This document shows, in pieces, positions 1 to 10,070 of a stretch of 64,000 bases of DNA (the first letter of the stretch is position 1; the number at the start of each line of letters is the position of its first letter). Where the stretch lies: the NCBI RefSeq assembly GCF_003987595.1, contig NZ_NGJZ01000005.1, positions 1 through 64,000 on the forward strand. Direction: 5' to 3'. The position numbers and the translations under genes are program-made. The stretch comes from Vagococcus entomophilus (GTDB lineage Bacteria; Bacillota; Bacilli; Lactobacillales; Vagococcaceae). The notes beneath the pieces were generated by a model. The model was not told the DNA's origin. It saw only the letters and a list, made by a program, of their open reading frames with translations, and ran no database searches.

Positions 1-9
1 GACACGAAG

Positions 10-125
10 TGTGGTGGCGATGGCGAGAAGGATACACCTGTTCCCATGTCGAACACAGAAGTTAAGCTTCTTAGCGCCGATGGTAGTGAAGGGTTTCCCT
101 TTGTGAGAGTAGGACGTTGCCACGC
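10..125 (+). rRNA. rrf: 5S ribosomal RNA
   Basis: The 116-nt sequence matches the Firmicutes 5S consensus, including the internal TCGAACACAGAAGTTAAG box, and its ends (GTGGTGGCGA / CGTTGCCACGC) pair to form the closing helix. The 23S gene should lie just left of the window. tRNA-Asn follows after 10 nt, so this is the tail of an rRNA operon. Confidence 0.96.
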
Positions 126-135
126 TTTGAAACAT

Positions 136-209
136 TCCGCCATAGCTCAGTTGGTAGTAGCGCATGACTGTTAATCATGATGTCGTAGGTTCGAGTCCTA
201 CTGGCGGAG
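136..209 (+). tRNA. tRNA-Asn (GTT)
   Basis: A cloverleaf folds with acceptor TCCGCCA/TGGCGGA, anticodon stem CATGA/TCATG and loop CTGTTAA, giving anticodon GTT (Asn). The T-arm carries GGTTCGAGTCC. CCA is not encoded. It lies directly downstream of 5S rRNA and is probably co-transcribed with it. Confidence 0.96.
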
Positions 210-291
210 CTAGCAAAAATGGATAAATCGAAAGGTTTATTCATTTTTTGTTTTATAAATAGTTTAAAATAACAATGAGTAAAATAACATA

Positions 292-320
292 TTGACATAT
301 GTATATGCCATAGGTATAAT
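292..320 (+). promoter_or_regulatory. Consensus promoter for tRNA-Thr
   Basis: A perfect TTGACA (292-297), 17-nt spacer and perfect TATAAT (315-320) lie about 20 nt before the tRNA-Thr 5' end. This shows the tRNA has its own strong promoter and does not depend on rRNA-operon read-through. Confidence 0.85.
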
Positions 321-340
321 CATAAATGTATCAATAAATT

Positions 341-413
341 GCCGCCTTAGCTCAGCTGGTAGAGCACCACCATGGTAAGGTGGGGGTCGCCGGTTCAAAC
401 CCGGCAGGTGGCT
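341..413 (+). tRNA. tRNA-Thr (GGT)
   Basis: Acceptor GCCGCCT pairs with AGGTGGC (one G-U). The anticodon stem CCACC/GGTGG closes loop ATGGTAA, so the anticodon is GGT (Thr). The T-loop GGTTCAAACCC is present, the discriminator is T and CCA is not encoded. Confidence 0.95.
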
Positions 414-420
414 TATTATA

Positions 421-467
421 AAAAGTGTTAAAGTTTTGATTTATCAGAGCGATTAACGCTTTTTTTG
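421..467 (+). terminator. Terminator after tRNA-Thr
   Basis: AAAAGTGTTA (421-430) can pair with TAACGCTTTT (454-463) with one G-U pair, and the stem leads into a T run. A smaller inner AGCG/CGCT stem is also possible. Confidence 0.55.
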
Positions 468-807
468 TTTTTTGGACAAGAATTTTACGAAAGAATAAAA
501 AAACAGATGAACATAAAATATCATAAATAAATTTTTGAGGTTTTATTATTTTTTGCGATTGTTTCATTTATGTGTATAGCGTTTGTATAATCTTTTGAGT
601 CCTTGTGACCAAATTAGACACTGGTAGTCATTCGTGTGAGTTGAGGCCTGTTTAGCTAAAATGAGCTAGTTCAATTTAATGGGTTACGAGATATTTGTAA
701 TATTCTTATTAAACGACATCTAAATTTAATGATCTTTTCTCAATTTGAACTCATTGTTACAATAAATATCCGTTATAATGGTGGTTACAAGTAAGGGGAG
801 GATGTCT
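468..807. other. Intergenic region, no gene recognised
   Basis: This AT-rich stretch has no credible ORF on either strand. The minus-strand reading frames that cross the tRNAs are artefacts. A TATAAT sits at 586-591 with only weak -35 matches, and another TATAAT at 774-779 overlaps the first possible ATG of the next gene. That second box is likely its -10, although no good -35 lies at normal spacing. Confidence 0.5.
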
Positions 808-1809
808 TTGAAACAAAATATCCAACGGGATCCGTATTTTGATAATGCAAAGTTTATTTTGATTTTTTTAGTTATTTTCACACATTTTATCCAGCCTTTT
901 GGTTCGGATAATGAAGTGGTTGAAACCCTCTATTTCTTTGTCTATACTTTCCATATGCCTGCTTTTGTTCTGATAGCTGGTTATTTTTCGAAAAAATTTT
1001 ATCGAGTTGGTTATTTTAAGGATAAAGTGAATAACTTATTGAAGCTCTATCTTTTTTTCCAACTTGCTTATAGTTTGTTCTATTTTTTGATACAAGAAAA
1101 AACTAATTTTTCTTTGCAATTAATGTATCCAGAATGGTCATTATGGTTTTTACTCAGTTTATTTTTTTGGAATGTCTTACTACTCGTTTTTTCAAAGTTT
1201 CCACCATTTGCGGGGGTGCTTTTTGCTCTCGTGTTGGGGTTGATAAGTGGCTATATAGGAGGGATCGATAGTTTTATGAGTATCTCTCGCACGTTAGTTT
1301 TTTTTCCTTTTTATTTGACGGGCTACTATTTAAAACGAAATCATTTTTCGTGGATAAAGGAAAAGATCCCTAAATTCGCCAGTGTGTCTCTATTCCTATT
1401 AGTAGGATTGGGCTTTATTTGGGAGAATGATTGGTTGAATAAATATTGGTTATTTGGTTCTCAGCCGTACACACATTTTTTAGAAAATCCTGAATACGGT
1501 GCAATAGTCAGATTGCTTGTTTACGTAGTAAGTTTTGTAACCGTTACTGCTTTTTTTACTTTTGTGCCTCAGAAGCACTATTTCTTTACCAAATGGGGTA
1601 GAAATACACTATATGCGTATCTATTACATGGCTTTTTCATCAAAACATTCCGTACTTTTGACATTCAAGAATTTCCAATGACTGGGGAAATGTTTTCAGG
1701 TATTCTTTTTTTTAGCTTTCTACTCACTACTTTTCTATCCAGTGAAACTGTCTTAAAATATATGGGGGCTTTTAGGTGGTTTAGAATAAAAAGGAAAGCT
1801 TATCGATAA
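808..1809 (+). CDS. Membrane acyltransferase, acyltransferase 3 family
   Basis: A 333-residue integral membrane protein. The N-terminus shows the family signature of an Asp-Asn-Ala-Lys stretch running into a hydrophobic helix that ends in His (THF). It is followed by about nine more hydrophobic segments and a Lys-rich tail. Family 3 acyltransferases move acyl groups onto extracytoplasmic sugars, peptidoglycan or other envelope molecules, and the substrate here cannot be read from sequence. I prefer the TTG at 808 because AAGGGGAGG lies 6 nt upstream. The earlier ATG at 778 falls inside a TATAAT box and has no ribosome site. The gene appears to stand alone between the tRNA cluster and pepC. 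Confidence 0.75.
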   Translation: MKQNIQRDPYFDNAKFILIFLVIFTHFIQPFGSDNEVVETLYFFVYTFHMPAFVLIAGYFSKKFYRVGYFKDKVNNLLKLYLFFQLAYSLFYFLIQEKTNFSLQLMYPEWSLWFLLSLFFWNVLLLVFSKFPPFAGVLFALVLGLISGYIGGIDSFMSISRTLVFFPFYLTGYYLKRNHFSWIKEKIPKFASVSLFLLVGLGFIWENDWLNKYWLFGSQPYTHFLENPEYGAIVRLLVYVVSFVTVTAFFTFVPQKHYFFTKWGRNTLYAYLLHGFFIKTFRTFDIQEFPMTGEMFSGILFFSFLLTTFLSSETVLKYMGAFRWFRIKRKAYR

Positions 1810-1913
1810 GTAAATAAATAAAAAAAATTTTGACAAGTTTTGTGCTGTGAGTTGCATATTTTAGTGTATCGTGTAAGATATATGGTGTAGATAGAAAGGA
1901 ATGAACAATACAC

Positions 1914-3245
1914 ATGACAAAAGAGATTGGAAAAAAAATAATTCAAAAATTTGATAAAAATTTTAGTGAAGATAACAAGCACGTTGCAGTGCAACGTGCT
2001 GTAGTTAAAAATGGGATTTTAGCATCTTCTGAAAATCAACAAGCTTATGTTGACAACACTCCTGTTTTTTCTGTGGATTTAGACACTGGAAAAGTGGCGA
2101 ACCAAAAACAAAGCGGACGGTGCTGGATGTTTGCTGCACTTAATACTTTCCGCCACAGAATTGCCGACAACTTCCGCCTAAAAGATTTTGAGCTATCTCA
2201 AAATTATACATTCTTTTGGGATAAGTTTGAAAAAGCTAATTATTTTTATGAAAATATTTTAAAAACGGCAAAAGATTCGTTAACAAGTCGTAAAGTAGCA
2301 TTTTTACTTGCAACTCCTCAACAAGATGGGGGTCAATGGGATATGCTAGTGGCTCTTATCCAAAAATATGGAATTGTGCCAAAAGCAGTGATGCCAGAAT
2401 CACAAAGTAGTTCAGCATCTAGTGAGTTAAATAATTTCCTAAATAAAAAATTGCGTAAAGATGCAGTAGTTTTGCGTAAGCTAGTTGCAGAAAATGCTTC
2501 AGAATCGGAGATTGCTACAGAAAAAGAAAAAATGTTAGAAGGAATTTATTCCATTTTGGCAACGGCATTAGGTACACCACCAGCAACTTTTGATTTTGAA
2601 TATCGTGATGAAGACAAAAATTATCATTTAGAAAAAGATTTAACGCCTCAAACATTTTACGATAAGTTTGTGGGTGTGGACTTAAACGAATATGTTAGTA
2701 TTATCAATGCGCCAACAGCAGACAAACCTTACAATCAATTATATACTGTAGAAATGCTCGGTAATGTTGTAGGTGGCAAAGAAGTACGTCACTTAAATGT
2801 TGAAATGTCTCTCTTTAAGAAATTGGCTATTGCTCAGATGCAAGCTGGAGAGTCTGTATGGTTTGGTTGTGATGTCGGTCAATATTCAAATCGTAAGGAC
2901 GGCATTATGGCACTTGACATGTATAGTGTAGATGAAACGTTTGATGTGGACTTTAAAATGACAAAAGCGGAACGTCTAGACTATGGTGAAAGTTTAATGA
3001 CACATGCGATGGTTCTGACTGGTGTAGATTTGGTTGAAGGACAATCCACAAAATGGAAAGTAGAAAATAGCTGGGGAGAAAAAGTTGGTTCAAAAGGATA
3101 CTTTATCATGAGTGACGAATGGATGGATGAGTATACGTATCAAATAGTCGTTCGCAAAGAATTCTTAACGGATGAACTTAAACAAGCTTTAGCTGGAAAC
3201 GTTACTGTTTTAGAACCATGGGATCCAATGGGAGCTTTGGCATAA
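1914..3245 (+). CDS. pepC: Aminopeptidase C (C1B, bleomycin hydrolase family)
   Basis: A 443-residue cytosolic cysteine aminopeptidase, the usual length for PepC. The papain-like catalytic residues are all visible: Cys70 in QSGRCWMFAALN, His364 in THAMVLTG and Asn385 in VENSWGEK. The family forms hexamers with the active sites facing an inner chamber, and it trims N-terminal residues from peptides imported during growth. The C-terminus (ending PMGALA) projects into the active site in the family and sets exopeptidase behaviour. A GAAAGGA lies rather far (about 14 nt) from the ATG. No terminator of standard form follows. The His T-box promoter begins within 30 nt of the stop. Confidence 0.95.
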   Translation: MTKEIGKKIIQKFDKNFSEDNKHVAVQRAVVKNGILASSENQQAYVDNTPVFSVDLDTGKVANQKQSGRCWMFAALNTFRHRIADNFRLKDFELSQNYTFFWDKFEKANYFYENILKTAKDSLTSRKVAFLLATPQQDGGQWDMLVALIQKYGIVPKAVMPESQSSSASSELNNFLNKKLRKDAVVLRKLVAENASESEIATEKEKMLEGIYSILATALGTPPATFDFEYRDEDKNYHLEKDLTPQTFYDKFVGVDLNEYVSIINAPTADKPYNQLYTVEMLGNVVGGKEVRHLNVEMSLFKKLAIAQMQAGESVWFGCDVGQYSNRKDGIMALDMYSVDETFDVDFKMTKAERLDYGESLMTHAMVLTGVDLVEGQSTKWKVENSWGEKVGSKGYFIMSDEWMDEYTYQIVVRKEFLTDELKQALAGNVTVLEPWDPMGALA

Positions 3246-3273
3246 ATTATTTTTTGATGAAACTAATTATTAG

Positions 3274-3302
3274 TTGACGAATGTCATTTTTCGTGGTAAA
3301 GT
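3274..3302 (+). promoter_or_regulatory. Promoter of the T-box his operon
   Basis: TTGACG (3274-3279) is followed by a 17-nt spacer and TAAAGT (3297-3302) preceded by TGG, an extended -10. Transcription would start near 3309, just ahead of the T-box Stem I. The perfect palindrome AACTAATTATTAGTT (3261-3275) touches the -35. Confidence 0.7.
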
Positions 3303-3308
3303 TTATTA

Positions 3309-3597
3309 AAATAAAATGAGAAACACGTTGAGTAGGACAAGTAGATAAGTGATACTTTTTTAAGAGAGTCCTTGGTTGCTGAAAAAGGATAAAAGTCATG
3401 TATTGAACACACCTAGGAGTTACTTGTTTGAACAGCTACTATTACTTAGAGCTTATTAAAATATTTCGGGAAGCCCGTTATCGCTGATAGTTACGACTAT
3501 CTAAGTCTTTTGTTGTGAAGCAAAAGTAAATTGGGGTGGAACCACGTTGAATAAAATTCTCGTCCTCTTGGCATTTTGCCAAGAGGATTTTTTTTAT
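3309..3597 (+). promoter_or_regulatory. T-box leader, specifier CAC (His)
   Basis: The leader carries the T-box hallmark TTGGGGTGGAACCACG (3531-3546), an AGAGAG element near 3362 and a GAACACACC specifier loop at 3405-3413, where GAA is followed by CAC, a His codon. A terminator hairpin (3563-3587, stem TCCTCTTGGC/GCCAAGAGGA) with eight or more T follows. In T-box biology, uncharged cognate tRNA pairs with both specifier and T-box and favours the antiterminator. Here that predicts read-through into hisZ when charged tRNA-His is scarce. Confidence 0.92.
3563..3597 (+). terminator. T-box regulated terminator
   Basis: A 10-bp stem (3563-3572 with 3578-3587) has a 5-nt loop and a long T run. It lies just after the T-box sequence, as expected for the competing terminator of the leader. 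Confidence 0.9.
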
Positions 3598-3624
3598 CCA
3601 AAATTATTTAAAGGATGTGACGTA

Positions 3625-4806
3625 ATGAACTGGAAAAGAACGCTACCATCAGGTACGAAAGACAAACTATTTAACCAAGCAAGAGGCATTTTTCAAATGG
3701 AACAAGAAGTGAGTGAAGTGTTCTTTTCACGTGGGTATCAAAGAGTAGAGACTCCTAGTTTTGAATTTGAAGAGGTGTTTCAAATTCAAAACGCGAATGA
3801 ACGAGCTTTGTACCGCTTTTTTGATCATAAGAACCGTTTGTTAGCACTAAGACCTGACATGACCCTTCCAATTGGCAGAGTGGTTGCGACTACGCATATA
3901 GTACCACCAGTTCATTTGTCTTATAGTGGAAAAGTTTTTCGCTCGAATGATGAGATGACTGGGGAACAAAATGAGCAAACGCAAGCCGGAATCGAAATCA
4001 TCGGTTTTGATTCTTTGAAAGCAGAACTGGAATGTATCGTTTGTACAAAAGCGGTTTTAAAGAAATTGGAGATTACAGATTTTCATATTGAAATGGGCCA
4101 TGCTCAAATTTATCAAGAAATTGTTCGAGAACTAAAGCTATCAGAAAAAGAGGAGGCGGAGTTCAAACAGTTTGTTCTAAATAAAAGTATTACCGATTTG
4201 AGAAACTTTGTCCGCAAACATCCAAGCTCGTTAGACGAATTTCTAATTGCATTGCCTAAACTTTTTGGTGAGGTTGAACCGATTATTGATCAGGCTAAAT
4301 CAAAGGTAGACAATCCGATTATATTAGCAGCATTTGACCAATTACTAGCGTTAAACAATGATGCGAGACAATACGATGATTTGCTTTCCTTAACAGTAGA
4401 TTTAGGACTTGTTCAAAGCTTTCAATATTACTCGGGCATTATTTTTAGAGGATTTGCTGATTTATTACCAGATTACTTTTTAAGTGGGGGAAGATACAAC
4501 TCACTCTTAGAACAGTTCGGTAGCAATCCACTACCTGCTGTGGGTGTCGCGTTTAATTTAGATACATTAGCCGATTTGAAACAAAAATTGGGCATCTTTT
4601 ATAAAGAGCAGAAGTTGAAGACGTTGATCCATTTTGACAAATCTCAAATGAAAAAAGCGGAAGAATTTCAAAAAAAGATTCCTTTCAGTAAGTTGAGTCT
4701 TTTTGACTCTCTTGAAAATAGTCGGGAGTTTGCTCAAAAATGGCAATATGATACTTTAGTAGTTGTGAAGAGCGAAACGGTCGAACAAATTATGTTAAAG
4801 GAGTAA
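3625..4806 (+). CDS. hisZ: ATP phosphoribosyltransferase regulatory subunit HisZ
   Basis: HisZ is a catalytically inactive histidyl-tRNA synthetase paralogue. It joins short-form HisG in an octamer and is needed for activity and feedback inhibition in the first step of histidine synthesis. The 393-residue product opens with a class II synthetase-like core (PSGTKD near the start, then a motif-2-like region [11 protein letters not shown]). I choose the ATG at 3625 because AAAGGATG lies about 8 nt upstream. An upstream in-frame start at 3547 would fall inside the T-box terminator and is unlikely. It is the first gene of the T-box operon, followed by hisG after 5 nt. Confidence 0.92.
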   Translation: MNWKRTLPSGTKDKLFNQARGIFQMEQEVSEVFFSRGYQRVETPSFEFEEVFQIQNANERALYRFFDHKNRLLALRPDMTLPIGRVVATTHIVPPVHLSYSGKVFRSNDEMTGEQNEQTQAGIEIIGFDSLKAELECIVCTKAVLKKLEITDFHIEMGHAQIYQEIVRELKLSEKEEAEFKQFVLNKSITDLRNFVRKHPSSLDEFLIALPKLFGEVEPIIDQAKSKVDNPIILAAFDQLLALNNDARQYDDLLSLTVDLGLVQSFQYYSGIIFRGFADLLPDYFLSGGRYNSLLEQFGSNPLPAVGVAFNLDTLADLKQKLGIFYKEQKLKTLIHFDKSQMKKAEEFQKKIPFSKLSLFDSLENSREFAQKWQYDTLVVVKSETVEQIMLKE

Positions 4807-4811
4807 GGAAA

Positions 4812-5453
4812 ATGAAAACAATCACGATTGCTTTAACTAAAGGCCGTTTGGAACAATCAGCGTTGACATTGTTTTCAGCTGCTGGAATTGATTGTTCTTT
4901 TATGGCAGATAAGAAGAGAAAATTGATTTTTTTAAGTCCAGATGGGAAATATCGTTTTTTACTGGTAAAAGCTGCAGATGTGGTCACCTATGTCAAACAT
5001 GGCGTAGCTGATATTGGTGTTGTGGGGAAAGATGTTTTGTTAGAGCATCCATATGGTTACTATGAAATGTTAGATTTAAAAATTGGCAAATGTCGGTTCT
5101 GCGTCGCCTCCACTATAGATTATGATCCAACTGATTACAAACGAAAAATAATTGCAACGAAATATCCGACTATTGCCTCACAACATTTTCAGGCAAAAGG
5201 AGAAGATGTTGAACTGATTAAAATTGAAGGCTCTGTTGAAATTGCTCCTGTTTTAGGGTTAGCAGATGCGATTGTTGATATTGTCGAAACCGGGACTACA
5301 TTAGTCGAAAATGGGTTAAAAATCTATGAAGAAATTTGTCCAATATCGGGACGCCTAATTGTAAACAAGGCTTCGTTAAAGCGAAATAAAACATCAATTT
5401 TGGCACTAATTAAACAGTTAGAAGTAGAGATACAAAGGAGGCTGAAAAGATGA
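4812..5453 (+). CDS. hisG: ATP phosphoribosyltransferase, short form
   Basis: HisG condenses ATP with PRPP to phosphoribosyl-ATP, the committed step of histidine synthesis. At 213 residues it is the short form that lacks the C-terminal regulatory domain, in agreement with hisZ directly upstream. Typical family features are [12 protein letters not shown] at the N-terminus and the PRPP-binding stretch [13 protein letters not shown]. Its ribosome site overlaps the end of hisZ, and its stop overlaps the hisD start as ATGA. Confidence 0.95.
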   Translation: MKTITIALTKGRLEQSALTLFSAAGIDCSFMADKKRKLIFLSPDGKYRFLLVKAADVVTYVKHGVADIGVVGKDVLLEHPYGYYEMLDLKIGKCRFCVASTIDYDPTDYKRKIIATKYPTIASQHFQAKGEDVELIKIEGSVEIAPVLGLADAIVDIVETGTTLVENGLKIYEEICPISGRLIVNKASLKRNKTSILALIKQLEVEIQRRLKR

Positions 5454-6742
5454 AGTGGATGATAGATGAAACTCGGATTATTCTGGAACAACTCGCAAGT
5501 GAAGCAAAAGAAAGCGGGCGAGAACAAGCGCAATATGAAACCAAAGTAAGAGAAATTTTATGGGAAATTGAAACGCGCGGTCAGGAAGCATTAAAAGAGT
5601 ATTCAGAAAAGTTTGACAAATTCAAAGGAGACACATTTTTAGTCTCAAAGGAAGAGATCAAAGCTGCTACAAAAAGAGTGGAAACAGAAGTGATGGATGC
5701 GCTAAAGCAAGCCAAGCGGAATATTGTATCTTTTCATGAACAGCAAAAACAAGAAGCGTTCATCGATAGTGGTCGAGAAGGCGTACTTAGAGGTCAGTTA
5801 ATATTGCCATTAGAGGCAGTTGGCGTGTACGTCCCTGGTGGAACAGCTGCTTATCCCTCCTCCGTCTTGATGAATGTCTTGCCTGCTAAAATTGCGGGTG
5901 TCAAAAAAATCGTGATGGTAACTCCTCCAAGTGAGACGGGAATTCCTGATGTAATTTTAGCAGCGGCCAATATTGCAGGAGTGGATGAAATTTACCAAGT
6001 AGGAGGCGCTCAGGCCATTGCAGCTCTAGCTTATGGTACGACTTGTGTTCCCAAGGTAGATAAAATCGTCGGACCAGGAAATATTTATGTTGCATCGGCT
6101 AAAAAATTAGTGTTTGGACACGTCGCAATTGATATGATAGCAGGTCCCTCAGAAATCGGGGTTATTGCGGATGACTCTGCCAACCCAGTCTTTATAGCGG
6201 CAGATTTATTGTCTCAGGCAGAGCATGACGAACGTGCGCGTACCTTTTTAGTGACTGATTCGATTGAACTAGCAAAAAAAGTAGAGCAAGAGGTAGAAAA
6301 ACAACTCGTTACCTTACCTAGAAAAAAAATTGCTGAAAAATCTTTGGCAGATTTTGGGAAGCTAATTGTGGTTAAAAACCTTGAAGAGGCATTTAACGTG
6401 ATGAATGCATTAGCACCGGAACACTTAGAGATTCAACTTCCAGAACCACTTAGTTATTTACCAAAAATAACCAATGCTGGCTCCGTCTTCCTAGGGAGTT
6501 ATGCCTCAGAACCAGTGGGAGATTACATTGCTGGTGCCAATCATGTACTCCCAACGAGTGGGACTTCTCGTTTTTATTCGCCACTTGGGGTATATGATTT
6601 TATTAAACGAACACAGTTCACTTACTATTCGAAAAAAGCGCTAGAAGAAGATCGCCAAGCTATTCAGATTTTAGCAAGAAAAGAAGGATTAGAAGCACAT
6701 GCACGCGCGGTAGAAGTTCGTTTTGAGGAGGATAACAAGTAA
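5450..6742 (+). CDS. hisD: Histidinol dehydrogenase
   Basis: HisD is a Zn-dependent enzyme that carries out the last two oxidations, histidinol to histidine, using NAD. The 430-residue length is normal. Family signatures are visible: [40 protein letters not shown], and the catalytic AEHDERA and LAPEHLEI segments with the paired Glu-His. The start ATG overlaps the hisG stop and has AGGAGG 8 nt upstream. An ATG at 5459 is an alternative. The stop overlaps the hisB start by one base, so translation is probably coupled. Confidence 0.96.
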   Translation: MKWMIDETRIILEQLASEAKESGREQAQYETKVREILWEIETRGQEALKEYSEKFDKFKGDTFLVSKEEIKAATKRVETEVMDALKQAKRNIVSFHEQQKQEAFIDSGREGVLRGQLILPLEAVGVYVPGGTAAYPSSVLMNVLPAKIAGVKKIVMVTPPSETGIPDVILAAANIAGVDEIYQVGGAQAIAALAYGTTCVPKVDKIVGPGNIYVASAKKLVFGHVAIDMIAGPSEIGVIADDSANPVFIAADLLSQAEHDERARTFLVTDSIELAKKVEQEVEKQLVTLPRKKIAEKSLADFGKLIVVKNLEEAFNVMNALAPEHLEIQLPEPLSYLPKITNAGSVFLGSYASEPVGDYIAGANHVLPTSGTSRFYSPLGVYDFIKRTQFTYYSKKALEEDRQAIQILARKEGLEAHARAVEVRFEEDNK

Positions 6743-7329
6743 TGAGAAAAGCAGAGAAGACAAGAGAAACAGCAGAAACAAACATTACCTTAAAAATTAA
6801 TTTAGACCAACAAGAACCAGTGTCCGTTGAAACAGGTATTGGATTTTTTGATCATATGCTTATCTTATTAGCAAGACATGGACGCTTTTCACTTGTGGTA
6901 GCAGCAGATGGAGACATTGATGTAGACGCTCATCATACAGTAGAGGATGTGGGGATTGTGCTTGGAGAATGCTTGAGGGAAGCGTTGGGTGAGAAAGCAG
7001 GCATCAATCGATATGGGACTAGTTTTGTGCCAATGGATGAAAGCTTAGGCATGGCAGTAGTTGATTTAAGTGGACGGTCTTACTTAGTATTTGATGCGAC
7101 ATTTACAAATCCAAAGCTTGGTTTATTTGATACAGAACTTGCTGAAGAATTTTTCCAAGCATTAGCGTTTAATGTTAAAATGAACTTACACTTGAAAATT
7201 TTATACGGAAAAAATACTCATCACCAAATCGAAGCCCTATTTAAAGCAACCGGGAGGGCGCTTCGAGAGGCTGTATCCTATAATTCTGAAATCAAAGGCG
7301 TGAACTCTACGAAGGGGTCGTTATTATGA
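6742..7329 (+). CDS. hisB: Imidazoleglycerol-phosphate dehydratase
   Basis: This Mn-dependent enzyme converts imidazoleglycerol phosphate to imidazoleacetol phosphate. The 195-residue protein has the GIGFFDHML and [13 protein letters not shown] metal-binding His motifs, plus the second copy of the pattern near [16 protein letters not shown]. It is the monofunctional dehydratase, so no fused histidinol-phosphatase domain is present. Stop and hisH start overlap as ATGA. Confidence 0.96.
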   Translation: MRKAEKTRETAETNITLKINLDQQEPVSVETGIGFFDHMLILLARHGRFSLVVAADGDIDVDAHHTVEDVGIVLGECLREALGEKAGINRYGTSFVPMDESLGMAVVDLSGRSYLVFDATFTNPKLGLFDTELAEEFFQALAFNVKMNLHLKILYGKNTHHQIEALFKATGRALREAVSYNSEIKGVNSTKGSLL

Positions 7330-7952
7330 TTGTAATTATTGACTATGATACTGGCAATACTAAGAGTGTTCAAAGAGCACTTTTAGCAGTTGGACTTTCA
7401 AGTAAAGTTTCAGCAGATCCAGATGAAATTAGAGCAGCCAAAGGACTGGTGCTACCTGGTGTGGGAGCCTATCCACAAGCTATGCAAGCACTTAAAGAGC
7501 GCAAACTAGATTTATTAATCAAAGAGGAAGTAAAAAAAGGTAAACCATTACTGGGCATTTGCTTGGGAATGCAACTCTTGCTTGAAGGAAGCATGGAATA
7601 TGGCTTTTCGGAAGGATTAGGACTGATTGAAGGGATTTGTGAACCTTTGCCAAAAGAAAATAATTTTCCAGTTCCACATGTCGGTTGGAATCAGTTAACG
7701 ATTACAAGTTCTAACAAGCTAGTTGTAGGCTTACAGGATCAATTTGTGTACTTTGTTCATTCCTACTATGCAGACTGTGAACCAGAGTATATCGATGCTG
7801 TGGCACAATATTCATTAAAAATACCAGCGATTATTTCTTCAGGTCATGTTTTTGGTATTCAGTTTCACCCTGAGAAGAGCGGGGAAGTTGGATTGGAGCT
7901 TTTGAAAAAGTTTAAGGAGGTCGTAGAAGATGAACATCTTACCGGCAATTGA
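7326..7952 (+). CDS. hisH: Imidazole glycerol phosphate synthase, glutaminase subunit
   Basis: HisH hydrolyses glutamine and channels ammonia to HisF. The 208-residue class I amidotransferase shows the triad: Cys79 in GICLGMQLL, and His and Glu in [11 protein letters not shown] near the C-terminus. The oxyanion-strand motif [11 protein letters not shown] is also clear. Its 3' end overlaps hisA by 23 nt, and the hisA ribosome site lies inside hisH. Confidence 0.95.
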   Translation: MIVIIDYDTGNTKSVQRALLAVGLSSKVSADPDEIRAAKGLVLPGVGAYPQAMQALKERKLDLLIKEEVKKGKPLLGICLGMQLLLEGSMEYGFSEGLGLIEGICEPLPKENNFPVPHVGWNQLTITSSNKLVVGLQDQFVYFVHSYYADCEPEYIDAVAQYSLKIPAIISSGHVFGIQFHPEKSGEVGLELLKKFKEVVEDEHLTGN

Positions 7953-8643
7953 TTTACGTGATGGCAAATGTGTCCGACTTTACCAAGGGGATTTTTCAAA
8001 AGAAACAATTGTTAATGAAAACCCAGTAGTGCAAGCAAAGGAATTTGAACGAAAAGGGCTAAAGTATTTGCACGTTGTAGACTTAGATGGTGCATTAGCG
8101 GGACGAGCTGTCAATGCCCAAGTAATTAAAGACATCAAAAAGTCAACGACCCTAAAGATGGAAGTTGGTGGGGGAATTCACTCATTTGAACAGATCGAAG
8201 CATATGTTAACGCAGGGATTGACCGAGTGATTATCGGCTCTAAAGCTTTGACGGACCCGCAATTTGTCAGGCAAGCAGTTAAGCTATATGGTGATAAAAT
8301 TGCGGTTGGAATTGATGCGAAAGAGGGATATGTAGCGACAAGAGGCTGGAAAGAAGTGAGCCAAGTCCACTTTTTGACATTTGCAAAAGAGGTTCAAAAA
8401 ATAGGTGTCCAAACAATTATTTATACAGATATCGCCAAAGACGGGACATTATCAGGGCCTAACTTAGCAGACTACCGTACTTTGAAGCAGACTGTTAAGA
8501 TGCAGATTATTGCTTCGGGTGGTGTTAGCAAATTAGCAGACTTACTAGAATTAAAAAAATTAAATCTTTATGGAGCGATTGTAGGTAAAGCTTATTATAG
8601 TGGAAATATCACGGCCAAACAGATGAAGGAGGTCGAAGTATAA
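7930..8643 (+). CDS. hisA: ProFAR isomerase
   Basis: HisA is a (beta/alpha)8 barrel that isomerises the ribosyl group of ProFAR to PRFAR. The 237-residue product has the catalytic Asp in [15 protein letters not shown] and the C-terminal phosphate-binding SGGVS turn. AAGGAGG lies 9 nt before the ATG. The stop overlaps the hisF start as TAATG. Confidence 0.95.
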   Translation: MNILPAIDLRDGKCVRLYQGDFSKETIVNENPVVQAKEFERKGLKYLHVVDLDGALAGRAVNAQVIKDIKKSTTLKMEVGGGIHSFEQIEAYVNAGIDRVIIGSKALTDPQFVRQAVKLYGDKIAVGIDAKEGYVATRGWKEVSQVHFLTFAKEVQKIGVQTIIYTDIAKDGTLSGPNLADYRTLKQTVKMQIIASGGVSKLADLLELKKLNLYGAIVGKAYYSGNITAKQMKEVEV

Positions 8644-9398
8644 TGCTAGCTAAACGAGTTATTCCTTGTTTAGATGTGACGGACGGTAGAGTAGTTAAGG
8701 GGGTAAATTTTGTTGAGCTAACGGACGTGGGAGATCCTGTTGCAGTTGCTAAAGCCTATGGCGATCAAGGAGCAGATGAACTGTTTTTTTTAGATATTAC
8801 GGCAACGAGTAGTAATCGAAAAACCATGATAGATGTAATAAAGCGTACGGCAAAAGAAGTGTTCATTCCTTTCACAGTTGGCGGGGGGATTCGCAGTGTT
8901 TCGGATATGAAAGACCTGCTAAGTGCAGGAGCGGATAAAATTGCGCTTAATTCTCAAGCAGTTGCAACGCCAACACTCATTTCAGAAGGTGCCAAAAAAT
9001 TTGGCAATCAATGTATTGTAGTGGCCATTGATGCAAAAAAAATCGGAAGCTCTTGGCATGTTTTTGTGCATGGGGGACGAAAAGACACCGGTCTAGACGT
9101 GGTCGAATGGGCGCAAAAAGTGGTAGAGTTAGGTGCAGGAGAAATTTTACTGACGAGTATGGATGGGGACGGCACCAAAGATGGTTATGACATTGAACTG
9201 ACGAAAATAGTCAGCGAAGCGGTAGGGGTTCCTGTTATTGCCTCTGGCGGTTGTGGTTCGGTTGAGGATATCGAAGAAGTATTTGTAAAAACAAGAGCAA
9301 CGGCTGCCCTAGCTGCAAGTATTTTCCACTATGGAACTTTGACAATACCAGAAGTAAAAGAGCAACTGAAGCAAAAAGGAGTGTGGGTTAGAGCATGA
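8643..9398 (+). CDS. hisF: Imidazole glycerol phosphate synthase, cyclase subunit
   Basis: HisF uses ammonia from HisH to form imidazoleglycerol phosphate and AICAR, and the AICAR feeds the purine pathway (see purH at 58917). The 251-residue barrel has the catalytic Asp in [16 protein letters not shown] and the second Asp in [15 protein letters not shown], plus the SGGCG phosphate-binding loop. It is translationally coupled to hisA upstream and hisI downstream. Confidence 0.96.
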   Translation: MLAKRVIPCLDVTDGRVVKGVNFVELTDVGDPVAVAKAYGDQGADELFFLDITATSSNRKTMIDVIKRTAKEVFIPFTVGGGIRSVSDMKDLLSAGADKIALNSQAVATPTLISEGAKKFGNQCIVVAIDAKKIGSSWHVFVHGGRKDTGLDVVEWAQKVVELGAGEILLTSMDGDGTKDGYDIELTKIVSEAVGVPVIASGGCGSVEDIEEVFVKTRATAALAASIFHYGTLTIPEVKEQLKQKGVWVRA

Positions 9399-9733
9399 CA
9401 AATAACCAAGTAGATTTTTCAAAAGGCTTAGTTCCAGCGATACTGATTGAGGAGCAGAGTAAGGAGGTTTTGATGCTTGCTTATATGAATGAAGAGAGTT
9501 ATCAGAAGACTTTGGAAACAGGTGATGCATGGTTTTATTCGCGCTCAAGAAATTCTTTATGGCATAAAGGTGCGACGAGTGGACATATTCAAAAAGTAGT
9601 AAAAATTATGACAGATTGTGATCGAGATACGCTCTTAATTACCGTACATCCATTAGGACCAGCTTGCCATACAGGAGCAAAGAGTTGTTTTTTTAATCTG
9701 ATAGAAGAAAAAAATGAGGAGGAAAAAGAATGA
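9395..9733 (+). CDS. hisI: Phosphoribosyl-AMP cyclohydrolase
   Basis: This 112-residue Zn/Mg enzyme opens the adenine ring of PR-AMP. Family motifs include [19 protein letters not shown]-like [14 protein letters not shown], and the metal-binding segments DCDRDTLL and GPACHTG. It is encoded separately from hisE, unlike the fused HisIE of many bacteria. The start overlaps the hisF stop, and the stop overlaps the hisE start. Confidence 0.95.
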   Translation: MTNNQVDFSKGLVPAILIEEQSKEVLMLAYMNEESYQKTLETGDAWFYSRSRNSLWHKGATSGHIQKVVKIMTDCDRDTLLITVHPLGPACHTGAKSCFFNLIEEKNEEEKE

Positions 9734-10041
9734 TTGAGGAACTGTATCAAGAAATAAAATCTAGAAAGCAAGTACCAAAAGAAGGATCTTATACTAATTA
9801 TTTGTTTGATAAAGGACTAGACAAAATTTTAAAAAAAGTTGGGGAAGAGGCTACCGAAGTAGTAATTGCAGCAAAAAATGATAAGGCAGAGTTGATTGCT
9901 GAAATTTCAGATCTTACGTATCATATATTAGTGTTACTTGCAGAAAAAGAAATTGCTTTAGAAGAAATTCGAGAAGAATTGGGCAAAAGAGAAGGAAAAA
10001 TCAGCAAAACAAAAGATCGCAAAGAAATTACCGATTTATAA
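9730..10041 (+). CDS. hisE: Phosphoribosyl-ATP pyrophosphatase
   Basis: HisE hydrolyses PR-ATP to PR-AMP, the second pathway step. The 103-residue all-alpha MazG-like fold shows [15 protein letters not shown] and the acidic EISDLTYH metal-binding helix. It is the last biosynthetic gene. The transporter genes follow after 29 nt without a terminator, so they share the T-box transcript. Confidence 0.95.
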   Translation: MIEELYQEIKSRKQVPKEGSYTNYLFDKGLDKILKKVGEEATEVVIAAKNDKAELIAEISDLTYHILVLLAEKEIALEEIREELGKREGKISKTKDRKEITDL

Positions 10042-10070
10042 AAAGAGGGTAGTATTAAGGAGAAACAAAA

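Noticed and set aside
71-567. Minus-strand ORFs across 5S rRNA, tRNA-Asn and tRNA-Thr
   Set aside because: They are antisense readings of structural RNAs. The peptide ending SASRTRTYD and the PPAGFEPATPT stretch are well-known false proteins from tRNA genes.
3547-3624. Upstream TTG start for hisZ
   Set aside because: The extra 26 codons would be translated from the T-box and its terminator, which must be free to fold. The ATG at 3625 has a proper ribosome site.
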